From positions 10,375-51,214 of the forward strand of contig NZ_NHON01000041.1 in assembly GCF_002195995.1 (NCBI RefSeq): DNA of 40,840 nt, written 5' to 3'. Shown here piece by piece: positions 1-9,487 of this stretch (position 1 is its first letter; the number at the start of each line of letters is the position of its first letter). The notes under the pieces are model-generated. The model made no database searches and had not been told where the DNA came from. It worked only from the letters and a program-made list of their open reading frames with translations. The position numbers and the translations under genes were made by a program. Source of the stretch: Inquilinus limosus. GTDB taxonomy: Bacteria > Pseudomonadota > Alphaproteobacteria > DSM-16000 > Inquilinaceae.

Positions 1-408
1 CTCTACGATGACGAGACCCTCCGGGTCGAGGACCGGCCGTTGGGCTCGGTGATGGCCGGTCTGGCCTGCGGCCTGGGCCTGACCGAGGAATGGGGCCGCT
101 GGTCGCCCGCCTGGCCGGGCACGCCGGACCCGGCGCGTCCGGCCGGCGACGCGGCCAAGGTCGCGGTCGAGCGGGCCCGGCGCCGGGACGCGGCCGTCGC
201 CGCGGTCGAGCGCAGCTTCGCCGACCTTCCCGACCCGGCCCGGATCCCCGGGATCCGGGCCGGGCTGGCGGCCCGGGTGCGGGAGGCCGACGTCATCGCC
301 TGGCTCGACACCGAGACCACGCAGACCGTCGCCCGGCGCCTCTGCCGGTCCCTCGGCATCGACTCCTATAACTGCTTCGAGAAGCCCGCCATCGCCGATA
401 CGGGGTGA
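1..408 (+). CDS. C-terminal part of an unrecognised protein
   Basis: An open frame enters from the left edge and stops with TGA at 406-408, giving about 135 residues. The visible part is rich in Ala, Arg and Asp and has no membrane segment or signal. It ends in a region with two cysteines (LCRSLGIDSYNC, then FEKP). I do not recognise a family and assign no function. The frame has the strong third-position GC bias expected of a real gene, and the opposite-strand frame over it looks like a composition shadow. The start lies outside the window, so length and domain order cannot be judged. The next gene begins 93 bases downstream on the same strand with its own ribosome site. Confidence 0.55.
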   Translation, partial: LYDDETLRVEDRPLGSVMAGLACGLGLTEEWGRWSPAWPGTPDPARPAGDAAKVAVERARRRDAAVAAVERSFADLPDPARIPGIRAGLAARVREADVIAWLDTETTQTVARRLCRSLGIDSYNCFEKPAIADTG

Positions 409-501
409 GGGGCCGGCGGCGGCGCTGCGCCATTTTCCTCTGGATCGGCGAGAGTGAAGGGGCTCTCCTGTCCGCCGGCGCCGAACCGAAGGAATTGCGG
501 C

Positions 502-1197
502 ATGGGTGATCTCGCGAAGGTGATCGCGCTGGCGGCGGAGCGCCGGGGCGGGATGGACGTGCTCGAACGCGCGCTCGCCGAGACCGGGTCGAAGACGCCG
601 GCCGAGATCGCCGCCACGCCGGACGACCGCATCCTGGCGGAGATGACCCGGCGCATCTTCAACGCCGGCTTCGCCTCCAAGGTCATCACCGCGAAATGGG
701 AGGGCTTCGAGGCCGCCTTCGACGGCTTCGACCCCCGCCGCTGCGCCGCGCTGTCGGAGGAGGAGTCGGACGCGCTGCTGCAGGACAGCCGCATCGTCCG
801 GCACGGCGCCAAGATCCAGTCGGTCGCGGCCAACGCCCGGTTCCTGCTGGACCTGGCGGCCGAGCATGGCAGCGCCGCCCGGTTCCTGGCCGACTGGCCG
901 GATGCGGATTATGTCGGGCTGCTGGAGGTGCTGAAGAAGCGCGGCAACCGCCTGGGTGGCGACACCGGCATGCGGTTCCTGCGCGGCATCGGCAAGCCGG
1001 CCTTCATCCCGACCGGCGACGTCGTGGCGGCGCTGATCCGCGAAGGCGTGCTGACGAAGCCGCCCGGCGGCAAGGGCGACTTCAAGGCGATGCAGCAGGC
1101 CTTCAACCGCTGGTCCGAGGAGTCCGGCCGCGACCTGACCGAGATCAGCCGGATCCTGGCCATGAGCATCGGCAATGTCGGGCATGGCCGGCGGTAG
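502..1197 (+). CDS. DNA-3-methyladenine glycosylase I family protein, divergent
   Basis: This 231-residue protein matches the Tag family that removes 3-methyladenine from alkylated DNA in base excision repair. Family-like segments include MTRRIFNAGFASKVITAKW, a downstream RIVRHGAKIQSV helix, the LLEVLKKRGNRLGGDTG block and a DVVAALIREGVL segment. The start at 502 follows an AAGGAATT ribosome site; an in-frame ATG at 454 would add 16 unconserved residues. Classical E. coli Tag binds zinc through two N-terminal residues (Cys4, His17) and two C-terminal ones. I see no counterpart of either pair here, so this belongs to a zinc-less branch, and its substrate could differ from classical Tag. It appears monocistronic, with a palindromic repeat directly downstream. 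Confidence 0.85.
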   Translation: MGDLAKVIALAAERRGGMDVLERALAETGSKTPAEIAATPDDRILAEMTRRIFNAGFASKVITAKWEGFEAAFDGFDPRRCAALSEEESDALLQDSRIVRHGAKIQSVAANARFLLDLAAEHGSAARFLADWPDADYVGLLEVLKKRGNRLGGDTGMRFLRGIGKPAFIPTGDVVAALIREGVLTKPPGGKGDFKAMQQAFNRWSEESGRDLTEISRILAMSIGNVGHGRR

Positions 1198-1247
1198 AGC
1201 TGACAGGTTGCCTCTCCCGCTTGCGAGGCCGTTTCAGAATTCAAACA

Positions 1248-1337
1248 CCGTCATTGCGAGCGCAGCGAGGCAATCCAGGGGCCGGTGCGCACCGGCCCCT
1301 GGATTGCTTCGTCGGCTTCGCCTCCTCGCAATGACGG
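1248..1337. repeat. Palindromic intergenic repeat (REP/MITE-like)
   Basis: A 90-base imperfect palindrome begins CCGTCATTGCGAG and ends CTCGCAATGACGG. Its centre, 1271-1306, is a perfect 36-base palindrome (arm CAATCCAGGGGCCGGTGC). The outer arms carry GCGCAGCGAGG and a matching purine/pyrimidine-swapped copy. From memory, the CGTCATTGCGAGCG motif is a common dispersed intergenic repeat in many bacterial genomes. It carries no coding sequence. It lies between two genes that converge on it, so a bidirectional terminator role is possible but not shown. Confidence 0.85.
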
Positions 1338-1350
1338 CGAGGGATGCCGT

Positions 1351-1869
1351 TCAAGGAGCGAACCGCGTGAAGACGTAGTCATGGTCCTTCACATTGGCCT
1401 CATGGCAGCCCCAGCAGGTCTCGTGCTGGGCCTGGTCGACCGGCTTGCCGTCGATGAAGCGGCCGAAGCCCCAGCCGCCGGTGTCGGCATAGCGCTTCGA
1501 ATCCTTGACCATGACCTGCACCGTGGTCGCGGCGCCGGGGACATAGGCCGGCGCGAACTCGGTCGACTGGACATGCTTCCAGGCCAGCTTCACCAGGATG
1601 GTGCCATCGGGGAAGGGCAGGGTGCCGGCTTGGTAGGCCTTGATCGCCGTCGGGTTGCCGACCACGACGCGCAGCTCGTTCAGCGGGTCGGTCTCATGCG
1701 CCGGGGCGATGAACTGCCACTGCCGGTAGCCCTCCGGGATCGTGACCCCGTAGATCGGCGAGGCGTTGGCGGGCGTGTCGGCGCCGCCGGCCTGGGCGGC
1801 CAGCGCGACCGCGCCGAAGACGGTGCAGGCCAGGGCGGCCCCGAGCAGGGCGGTGCAAGCGGGTTTCAT
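1351..1869 (-). CDS. Cytochrome P460 family protein
   Basis: This is a 172-residue exported c-type cytochrome. Residues 1-29 form a signal peptide, and the heme-binding CWGCH motif lies near the C-terminus at about 152-156, as in the cytochrome P460 / cytochrome c'-beta fold. Cytochrome P460 oxidises hydroxylamine in ammonia oxidisers, while relatives bind NO or other small ligands. The P460 chromophore needs a lysine cross-linked to heme; lysines at about 94 and 98 are candidates, but I cannot tell whether either is in the right place. The ATG at 1869 is preferred because GGAG lies eight bases upstream; an ATG at 1881 adds four residues. It lies downstream of the phosphonate transporter genes on the same strand after a gap of about 105 bases, so co-transcription is possible. 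Confidence 0.85.
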   Translation of the reverse strand: MKPACTALLGAALACTVFGAVALAAQAGGADTPANASPIYGVTIPEGYRQWQFIAPAHETDPLNELRVVVGNPTAIKAYQAGTLPFPDGTILVKLAWKHVQSTEFAPAYVPGAATTVQVMVKDSKRYADTGGWGFGRFIDGKPVDQAQHETCWGCHEANVKDHDYVFTRFAP

Positions 1870-1974
1870 CGGGGACTCCATACGGGCGACGATTCGGTGC
1901 GGCGCATCCCAGCAGAGATCGCGCCGCGCCGCCCGTTAGGAGTTGTGAGCGGCCCCCTGCCGCTCTGCCGTCCG

Positions 1975-2775
1975 CTACCGCTCGGCCGTTGCCCGTTTCG
2001 GCACCAGCGACATCGCGCCCAGCACCGCCAGCGTCACCAGGATCAGCACCACGGTCAGGGCGGCGCCCTGGAACACGTCGCCGCGATCGGTCAGGGCGAA
2101 GATGCCGACCGGCAGGGTCACCCAGCCCGGCGGATAGACCATCACCGTCGCCCCCAGCTCGCCCATCGACAGGGCGAAGGACAGGCTGAAGGCGGCCAGC
2201 AGATAGGGCGTCAGCAGCGGCAGGGTGACATGGCGCAGCCGGAAGCCGGGCCGCGCGCCCAGGCTCTCCGCCACCTGCTCGAACTCCGGCGCCAGCCGGG
2301 CCAGCCCGGCCGAGACGTTGCCGAAGGCGAAGGCCGAGATCAGCACCAGATGCACCACCAGCACGATCGCCACCGTGCCGTTCAGCAGCAGCGGCGGCTG
2401 GCTGTAGGCGACCAGCACGCCGAGGCCGACCGAGACCGAGGGCACGGCGCTGGGCAGGAAGAACGCCAGGTCCAGGATGCGGCGCAGCCGGCCGGCCAGC
2501 GGCCGCAGCGCCAGCGCCGCCCAGGTGCCGGCCGCCAGCGCGATCAGGCTGGCGACGGCGCCGGTGACCAGGCTGGCCCAGATCTGCTCCGCCGAGGGGC
2601 CGGAGACGGCGTCGGCGACGTGCCGCAGGGTCGGGTGGCTGGGCAGCACGCCGTTCCACTGGCTGGAGAAGGCGGCCATCAGGATCACCGCCAGCGGCGC
2701 GACGTAGAGCACGCCGACGATCACGGCGGTGACCGCCCAGGCCGCCGCGCGCCCGCGGTCAGACCACAGCAGCAT
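1975..2775 (-). CDS. phnV: 2-aminoethylphosphonate ABC transporter permease, PhnV-type
   Basis: This 266-residue inner-membrane permease has about six hydrophobic segments, the first at roughly residues 12-35. It carries the binding-protein-dependent transport signature around EFEQVAESLGARPGFRLRHV (the EAA loop that docks on the ATPase). It is the last gene of the importer and starts 17 bases inside phnU, so it should be translationally coupled. The assignment to phosphonate uptake rests on the strongly PhnS-like binding protein at the head of the operon; by itself this permease resembles those of iron, thiamine and spermidine systems. Confidence 0.85.
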   Translation of the reverse strand: MLLWSDRGRAAAWAVTAVIVGVLYVAPLAVILMAAFSSQWNGVLPSHPTLRHVADAVSGPSAEQIWASLVTGAVASLIALAAGTWAALALRPLAGRLRRILDLAFFLPSAVPSVSVGLGVLVAYSQPPLLLNGTVAIVLVVHLVLISAFAFGNVSAGLARLAPEFEQVAESLGARPGFRLRHVTLPLLTPYLLAAFSLSFALSMGELGATVMVYPPGWVTLPVGIFALTDRGDVFQGAALTVVLILVTLAVLGAMSLVPKRATAER

Positions 2776-3627
2776 GCCGCCCTCCCAACCGCCCGATCAC
2801 CACCCGGTACAGCGTGAACAGGCCCAGCGACAGCACGACATTGACCACGGCGATGACGCAGGCGGTGGTGTAGTCGAACTCCTGGATCGCCTTGTCGTAG
2901 ATCAGCAGCGGCAGGGTGATGACGCCCTTGGCGCCGATGAACAGGACGATGCCGAACTCGTTCACCGTCAGCAGCAGGCACAGGCTGCCGCCGGCCAGCA
3001 GCGCCGGCAGGGCGGCGGGCAGGATCACCTGGCGGACGATCCGCGCCGGCCGGGCGCCCAGGCTGCTGGCGACCTCGATCTGCGCCCGGTCGACCAGCGA
3101 GAAGGCGGCCATCAGCGGGCGCATGACGAAGGGGGTGTAGACCGTCACCTCCGCCAGGATCACGCCCCAGGGCGAGTACAGGAAGTCGACCGGCGGCGTG
3201 GCCAGGCCGAAGGTCTCGACCAGCCCGGCATTCAGCATGCCGGCGGAGCCGTAGAGGAAGGTGAAGGCCAGCGTCACCAGGAAGGTCGGCAGGGCGATGA
3301 CGGTGTCGATCAGCCGGGCCACCAGCCCGCTGCCCGGGAAGGGCACGAAGGACAGCAGCAGCGCCAGGGCCAGCCCCGCCAGCAGGCAGCCGGCGGTGGC
3401 GGCGACCGCGATCTCGATGGTGTTCAGCAGCGCGTTGTGGAAGGCGCGGGTGCCGATCACCTGGGTGAAGTTGGCCAGGCTGGCCGCGTCGCCGTCGCCC
3501 ACCAGCGCCTGGCGCAGGATCAGGGCCAAAGGATAGGCGAACAGCAATGCGACCAGCAGCAGCGGCGGCACCGCCCACAGCGCCTTGGCGCCGGGCAGCG
3601 CCGGTGCGGTGCGGTCCGAGGCGACCG

Positions 3628-3631
<4 letters not shown>
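2759..3631 (-). CDS. phnU: 2-aminoethylphosphonate ABC transporter permease, PhnU-type
   Basis: This 290-residue permease is the partner of the downstream PhnV-type subunit. The first membrane segment is at about residues 15-36, and the EAA-type coupling loop contains AQIEVASSLGARPARIVRQV. Translation probably starts at GTG 3631, which overlaps the TGA of the ATPase gene in a GTGA arrangement. The two permeases together would form the heterodimeric channel. The gene order binding protein, ATPase, permease, permease matches phnSTUV of Salmonella, although regulator and degradation genes found there are not seen here. Confidence 0.85.
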
Positions 3632-4784
<1,153 letters not shown>

Positions 4785-4788
<4 letters not shown>

Positions 4789-5807
4789 CTGCCGGTGACC
4801 TCGTGCCAGCGGGCCACGTCGGCCTGCAGGTCCTTCAGCACCGCGGCCCAGTCGGGCGTCCAGATCTCGACGCCCTGCATCGCCTGCTCGATCTTCCTGT
4901 AGTTCTCGTCGGTCGGCTTCACATCCTGCCGCACCGGCAGGCCAATGGCCACGGCGCTGACCTTCTCCTGCGCCTCGCGGCTCAGCAGGAAGTCGATCAG
5001 CTTCCTGCCGTTGGCGCTGTTCGGGGCGCCGTGGACGAGGGCGACGTAGTAGGGCAGGGCGAAGGTCGACCGCTTGCCGTCCTTGCCGGCCGGCCAGAAC
5101 ACCCGGATGTTCGGGTTGTCGGCCATCTGCGACATGTTCATCTGCAGGTCGCCATTGGCGACGAACAACTCGCCCTTGTTGACCAGCGCGGTCAGCTTGC
5201 CAGTCGAGGAGGACGGGCCGACATTGTTGTCCTGCAGCTTCTGCAGATAGGCGAAGGCCGCGTCCTTGCCGCCATAGGCATGGATCGCCTGGATCATCAC
5301 GGCGGTGCCGTCGCCGGCCTGGCCGGGGGTCGAGTACTGGATCTTGCCCTTGAACCTGGCGTCCAGCAGGTCGTCGAAGGTCTTCGGCGCGTCGGCCAGG
5401 GTCGCGCCGTTGTAGATGAAGCTCAGATAGTTGTTCACCAGCGGCAGGTACAGGTCCCCCTTCTCCGCGGCCGGGATCTGGTCGGAGCCGGCGGCGGCGT
5501 AAGGCTCGAGCAGGCCGGTGGCGGCAGCGTTCTGGATGAAGGGCGGCAGCGTGACCAGGACGTCGGCCTGCGGGTTCGACTTCTCCTTGGCGATGCGGTC
5601 GACCACGACGCCGGAGCCGGCCTCGATGTACTGCACCTTGATGCCGGTGGCCTTGGTGAAGGCGTCGAACTGCTCGCCATACCAGCTCGGCGTGCCGTCA
5701 TGCAGCCCGTCGGCGCTGTAGATGGTGACGACTTCGGCGGCAACGGCCGGGCCGGCGCCGAGCAGGGCGAACGCGCTGGCCGCGATCGCCAGGGTCTTGA
5801 TCGACAT
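4785..5807 (-). CDS. phnS: 2-aminoethylphosphonate-binding periplasmic protein, PhnS-type
   Basis: This 340-residue solute-binding protein has a signal peptide at residues 1-24. The mature N-terminus, with [19 protein letters not shown], then [17 protein letters not shown] and [20 protein letters not shown], closely follows remembered PhnS sequences and is the main reason to call the whole operon a 2-aminoethylphosphonate importer. It captures substrate in the periplasm for PhnU/PhnV. The ATG at 5807 begins the signal peptide; an upstream in-frame ATG at 5828 adds seven unlikely residues. It is the first gene of the operon. No phnW, phnX or phnA gene for degrading the substrate is present in the window, so catabolism would have to be encoded elsewhere. 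Related binding proteins carry iron or thiamine. Confidence 0.87.
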
Positions 5808-5945
5808 GGGAGGACCTCTCGGTTCCACGGGAGTCGTGGCGCGCCGGAGCCTATACCCCTTATGTGAAGCTTCCGTGTCGGTCCGGACGCGGCCGGCGAC
5901 CGTGGCGGATCGGCCGCCAAGCCGCTGGTCTATATGGGAATTCAG

Positions 5946-5971
5946 GCCTGCCCGACTCCGGCCGGGCAGGC
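5946..5971 (-). terminator. Candidate hairpin terminator after the pagL-like gene
   Basis: CCTGCCCG and CGGGCAGG form an eight-pair GC stem around an eight-base loop, about 14 bases after the stop of the deacylase gene. There is no T-run, so it is a weak intrinsic terminator at best. Confidence 0.35.
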
Positions 5972-5984
5972 TGCGTTCCGCCGC

Positions 5985-6614
5985 TCAGTTCAGTGGGATC
6001 GAGAAGTTCAGCGTCAGCGTCTCGACGCCGGGATTCACGTCGCCGATGCCGGCATTGGAGATGTGGTGGAAGGCGGCGCCGATCCGCATCTTGTTGTCGA
6101 ACTCCCACGCCGCCTCGACGCCGGTGCGGAATTCGAGGGTGGAGCCCATGTCACGGCCATCGCCGTTGAAATAGGCGCCGAGCGCGGCGTTCGGCGACAG
6201 GATGAAGTGCTCGCCGAAGCGGACGTCGAACATGCCGCCGCCATAGACATAGGTGGCCGAGTCCGTGTTGGCCTCGACGCCGATGAAGGGCCGGATCCGC
6301 AGGAACTCCTGGTTGAAGCGCAGTTCCACCCGGCCGATGCCGGCGCCGCCCTTGTCGCGGTCCTCGTGGCCGGGCTCGCCCTTGTCGTTCAGGATGTTGT
6401 AGTAGCCGGCCCCGAGCGTCAGCGACAGCGGCAGGTCGCCGGTGCTGTTGCCGACCCGGATGTCGCCGATATCCGAAGTCTCGCCGAGGATGCCGGCGGC
6501 GAGGATCGCGGCCGAGCCGATGCCGATCCAGATGGGCACCGAAGCGGCCTGCGCCGCCTGCACGGATCCAAGCAAGACAGCAGCCGCCGCGACACCGGTC
6601 AGGAGCTTCTTCAT
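5985..6614 (-). CDS. Lipid A 3-O-deacylase, PagL family (acyloxyacyl hydrolase)
   Basis: This 209-residue outer-membrane beta-barrel has a signal peptide at residues 1-23. PagL removes the 3-O-linked acyl chain from lipid A in the outer membrane. The catalytic residues are visible: His184 and Ser186 in HHISNAG, and Glu198 twelve residues after the serine, the same Ser-to-Glu spacing as His126/Ser128/Glu140 of the Pseudomonas enzyme. Alternating strands such as VELRFNQEFLRIRPFIGVEA fit a small barrel, and the chain ends LNFSIPLN. The start at 6614 begins the signal peptide and follows GAAGG. It lies 90 bases downstream of the MotB-like gene on the same strand, so it could share a transcript with the envelope set. 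Confidence 0.85.
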   Translation of the reverse strand: MKKLLTGVAAAAVLLGSVQAAQAASVPIWIGIGSAAILAAGILGETSDIGDIRVGNSTGDLPLSLTLGAGYYNILNDKGEPGHEDRDKGGAGIGRVELRFNQEFLRIRPFIGVEANTDSATYVYGGGMFDVRFGEHFILSPNAALGAYFNGDGRDMGSTLEFRTGVEAAWEFDNKMRIGAAFHHISNAGIGDVNPGVETLTLNFSIPLN

Positions 6615-6704
6615 TCTGCACCCTTCATTCCTGCCGGGACTGCGGCCCCGGGGTCGGGGATGATTACGGGCGCGCGAAACCCGACGCAACGCTTTTCCGC
6701 CGGC

Positions 6705-8258
6705 TCACTGTGCCGTGGCGGACGTGTCCGGGCCGCTGTCGCCGCGCTGGTCGAGGCGCAGCTCGATGCGGCGGTTGCGGCGATAGGCATCGGGCGTGCT
6801 GCCCGTGTCGAGCGGCTGCCACTCGCCGAAACCGGCCGCCGCCATGCGCTGCGGCGGAATGCCCTGGGTCGCCAGGAAGTTCAGCACCGACAGCGCGCGG
6901 GCGGTCGACAGCTGCCAGTTGCTGGCGAAGGGGCCGCCGGTGATCGGCTGCCGGTCGGTGTGGCCGTCGATGCGCAGCAGCCAGTCGACATCGGGCGGGA
7001 ACTGGGCCGCGATTCGCTTCAGCGTGGCGGCGAAGGCGGCCAGCTGCTCCTCGCCGCCCGGCTGCAGATCGGCCGAGCCGACCGGGAACAGCACCTCGGA
7101 CTGGAACACGAAGCGGTCGCCGACGACCCGGACATCCTGCCGGTCGCCCAGCACGTCGCGCAGGCGCCCGAAGAAGACCGAGCGCGAGCGGCTGAGCTCG
7201 TCCACCCGCCGCACCAGCGCCTGGTTGAGCCGCGAGTTGAGGTTGGCGATCTCCAGGTCCTTGGTGCTGACCGTCGCCTCGGAATCGCGCAGCGTCGATT
7301 CGATCTGCGACAGCTGCTGGCGCAGCGCCGCGGCCTCGGCCGCCAGCTGCTCGCCGCGGCTGCGCTCGGTCTCGCCGGCCGACTTCTCGGTCGCCAGCGC
7401 CGCGGTGGCGCGGTCGAGCGTGCCGCTGAGCTCGGCGATGCGGCTGTTGAGCTGCTCGACCCGGGCGGTCAGGTCCTGCACGTCCTTCTGCGAGGCGGCG
7501 ACCTGCGTCTCCAGCGCCTGGGCCCGGTCCTCTCCCGCCTTCACATCCTGCTGCGCCGCGGCGACCTGCGCCTGCAGCGCCTGGGCGCGGTCCTGCCCGG
7601 CCTTGACGTCCTGCTGCGCCTGGTCCCGCTCGGACCGGGTGCGGTCGAGCTCGGCGCCGAGGTCCGAGGCCTCCTTGCGGCTGGCCTCCAGCGAGCTCGA
7701 AAGCTGGCTTGCGGTCAGGTCACGGTCCTGGGTGCCGGTGCGCAGGGTCGCCAGATCGGATTGCAGCTGCGCCAGCTCATGCCGCTGCCGGTCGATCGTC
7801 GACTGGTTGTCCTGGATCACGCGCGCCGCTTCCTTGAGCTGCGCGTCGCGGTCGGTGGTGCCGCCGGTCAGGGTCTGGATCTGGGCCAGGGCGGTGCGCA
7901 GCTGCCGGTCGATGGCGTCGCGGTCCTGCTGCAGGGCGGTGAGGCGGCTGCCGAGATCGGTGCGTTCCTTGGCGCTGCCCTCCAGGTCGGACGACAGCCG
8001 GTCGATCCGGGTCTTCAGGTCGCGCCCGCTCTCCTGCTCCAGCGCCAGCCGGTCGGTCAGCTCGGAGACCTGGCGGTTCAGCCGGCCGACGGTCTCGTCC
8101 CGGCCGCTGACCACGGTCGACAGGTAGAATTGCGAGGCCAGGAACACCATCAGCAGGAAGATGACGACCATCAGCAGGGACGACAGCGCGTCGACCCAGC
8201 CGGGCCAGACATCGACCTGGCGCCGCTCACCGAAAGAGTAACGGCCGCGCATCGCCAT
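6705..8258 (-). CDS. MotB/OmpA-like peptidoglycan-binding protein with long coiled coil
   Basis: This 517-residue protein has a short cytoplasmic N-terminus, one membrane helix at about 24-44 and a coiled coil at about 52-345. The C-terminal OmpA/MotB domain shows FPVGSADLQPGGEEQL, IDGHTDRQPI, LSTARALSVLNFL and NRRIELRL. The N-terminal WVDALSSLLMVVIFLLMVF resembles MotB/TolR stators, where an aspartate (here Asp23) can carry protons. It would anchor in the cell wall across the periplasm. The coiled coil contains a 21-residue tandem duplication. It starts just after the stop of the MotA-like gene, so the two are coupled and probably form a complex. A second ATG at 8252 is possible. Its size and lack of flagellar neighbours argue against a flagellar motor. 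Confidence 0.8.
   Translation of the reverse strand: MAMRGRYSFGERRQVDVWPGWVDALSSLLMVVIFLLMVFLASQFYLSTVVSGRDETVGRLNRQVSELTDRLALEQESGRDLKTRIDRLSSDLEGSAKERTDLGSRLTALQQDRDAIDRQLRTALAQIQTLTGGTTDRDAQLKEAARVIQDNQSTIDRQRHELAQLQSDLATLRTGTQDRDLTASQLSSSLEASRKEASDLGAELDRTRSERDQAQQDVKAGQDRAQALQAQVAAAQQDVKAGEDRAQALETQVAASQKDVQDLTARVEQLNSRIAELSGTLDRATAALATEKSAGETERSRGEQLAAEAAALRQQLSQIESTLRDSEATVSTKDLEIANLNSRLNQALVRRVDELSRSRSVFFGRLRDVLGDRQDVRVVGDRFVFQSEVLFPVGSADLQPGGEEQLAAFAATLKRIAAQFPPDVDWLLRIDGHTDRQPITGGPFASNWQLSTARALSVLNFLATQGIPPQRMAAAGFGEWQPLDTGSTPDAYRRNRRIELRLDQRGDSGPDTSATAQ
7491..7616 (-). repeat. 63-base tandem duplication inside the coiled-coil gene
   Basis: Two consecutive 63-base units (7554-7616 and 7491-7553) encode near-identical 21-residue segments, residues 215-235 and 236-256, each beginning QQDVKAG. 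Twenty-one residues are exactly three heptads, so copies can be added without breaking the coil. A weaker third unit, beginning QKDVQDL, follows. Confidence 0.85.
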
Positions 8259-8261
8259 GGA

Positions 8262-9476
8262 TCAGCGGGCCTCGGGGCCTTCCGCCAGCGCGGCGATGGT
8301 GCGGGCCAGCAGCTTGATCTCGCCGCGGATCTCGCCGGAGAGCTGGATCCGGCCGGTCGACATCTCCTCGATCATCCGGCGCATTGTCGTGTCGAGGCTG
8401 CGGATGTGCTGGCGGGTCGGCTCGTCCATGCCGAAGCGGTCGGATTCGAGCGCGGTGGCGAGGCGGGTCAGTACCGCGGCGGTGGCCTGCTCGCCCTCCG
8501 CCAGCCGGGCCATCAGCGCCTGCTGGCCCTGCAGGTGGTCGTCGATCGCCGCCAGCTGGGTGGCGACGGCGCCCAGCGCGCCGCCCTGGCCCCGGCGATC
8601 CTCCTCCGCCTGCACCGTCAGGCGGCGCAGGGCGTCGAGATTCTCGGCGGTCTGCGCCACCACCGATTCGATATAGGCGGGGAACACCGGCTCGCCGGCC
8701 TCCACCTGCAGGCCGCTTCCCTGCGGGCCGCCGGAGAGGCGGGTGTTGGCCGAGAGCCAGTCCTCCAGTTCATTATAGAAGCGGTTCTGCGCCTGGCTCG
8801 CCTGCAGCTCGAGGAAGCCGAGCGAGAGCGAGCCGGCGAGGCCGAACAGCGAGGCGCTGAAGGCGGTGCCCATGCCCTGCAGCGGCGCCTCCAGCCCGTG
8901 CTTCAGCGTGGCGAAGGCGGCGCTGGGGTCGGCCGATTCCATGTTCAGCCCGGCGATCACGCCGCTGGCCGAGCGCACGGTCTCCAGGAGGCCCCAGAAG
9001 GTGCCGAGCAGGCCGAGGAAGATCAGCAGTCCGATCAGGTAGCGCGAGATCTCGCGGCTTTCGCTGAGCCGGGCGCCGATGGCGTCGAGCAGCGAGCGCA
9101 TGGCGAGAGGCGAGAGGCTGAGCTCGCCCTGCTGCTCGGCGATCACCCGGGCCACCGGGGCCAGCAGGCGCGGCTGCACCGCCGCCATCCGCCCGCCATT
9201 GACGCGCTGCGCCAGATGGGCCTCGATCCAGCGGATGTCGGGCTCCAGGTTCAGCACCGCCCGGAAGCAGAAGACGATGCCGAACAGCGTGGCGGCCAGG
9301 ATGACGCCGTTCAGCGCCGGGTTGGACATGAAGGCCGAGGACACGCCGGGCGCCAGCAGGGCCGCGACGATGGCGACGATGATGACGAAGGCCGTCATCC
9401 GGACGACATACCGCCTTGGGCTGGACATCGCCGGGCGCATCGAGGACGGGCGGGATGCCAGGGCGGTCATCGACAT
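8262..9476 (-). CDS. MotA/TolQ/ExbB-like proton channel protein
   Basis: This is a 404-residue inner-membrane protein. Membrane helices lie at about 26-43, 56-74, 146-164 and 202-223. The last two, with LLGTFWGLLETV and GMGTAFSASLFGLAGSL, carry the conserved MotA/TolQ/ExbB channel pattern. A cytoplasmic loop of about 70 residues precedes helix 3, and a helical tail of about 180 residues follows helix 4. Such proteins form the ring around a MotB/TolR/ExbD dimer and use the proton gradient to drive movement. The partner is the coupled downstream gene. The long tail recalls ZorA, but no Zorya effector genes are nearby. In-frame ATGs at 9476 and 9470 are both possible starts. Confidence 0.82.
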   Translation of the reverse strand: MSMTALASRPSSMRPAMSSPRRYVVRMTAFVIIVAIVAALLAPGVSSAFMSNPALNGVILAATLFGIVFCFRAVLNLEPDIRWIEAHLAQRVNGGRMAAVQPRLLAPVARVIAEQQGELSLSPLAMRSLLDAIGARLSESREISRYLIGLLIFLGLLGTFWGLLETVRSASGVIAGLNMESADPSAAFATLKHGLEAPLQGMGTAFSASLFGLAGSLSLGFLELQASQAQNRFYNELEDWLSANTRLSGGPQGSGLQVEAGEPVFPAYIESVVAQTAENLDALRRLTVQAEEDRRGQGGALGAVATQLAAIDDHLQGQQALMARLAEGEQATAAVLTRLATALESDRFGMDEPTRQHIRSLDTTMRRMIEEMSTGRIQLSGEIRGEIKLLARTIAALAEGPEAR

Positions 9477-9487
9477 CAGGAGGCTTT

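Noticed and set aside
6705-9476. Zorya-type anti-phage defence (ZorA/ZorB)
   Set aside because: The channel with a helical tail and the MotB-like partner recall ZorAB, but no ZorC, ZorD or ZorE-like gene is adjacent, and the third gene is an OmpA-domain protein.
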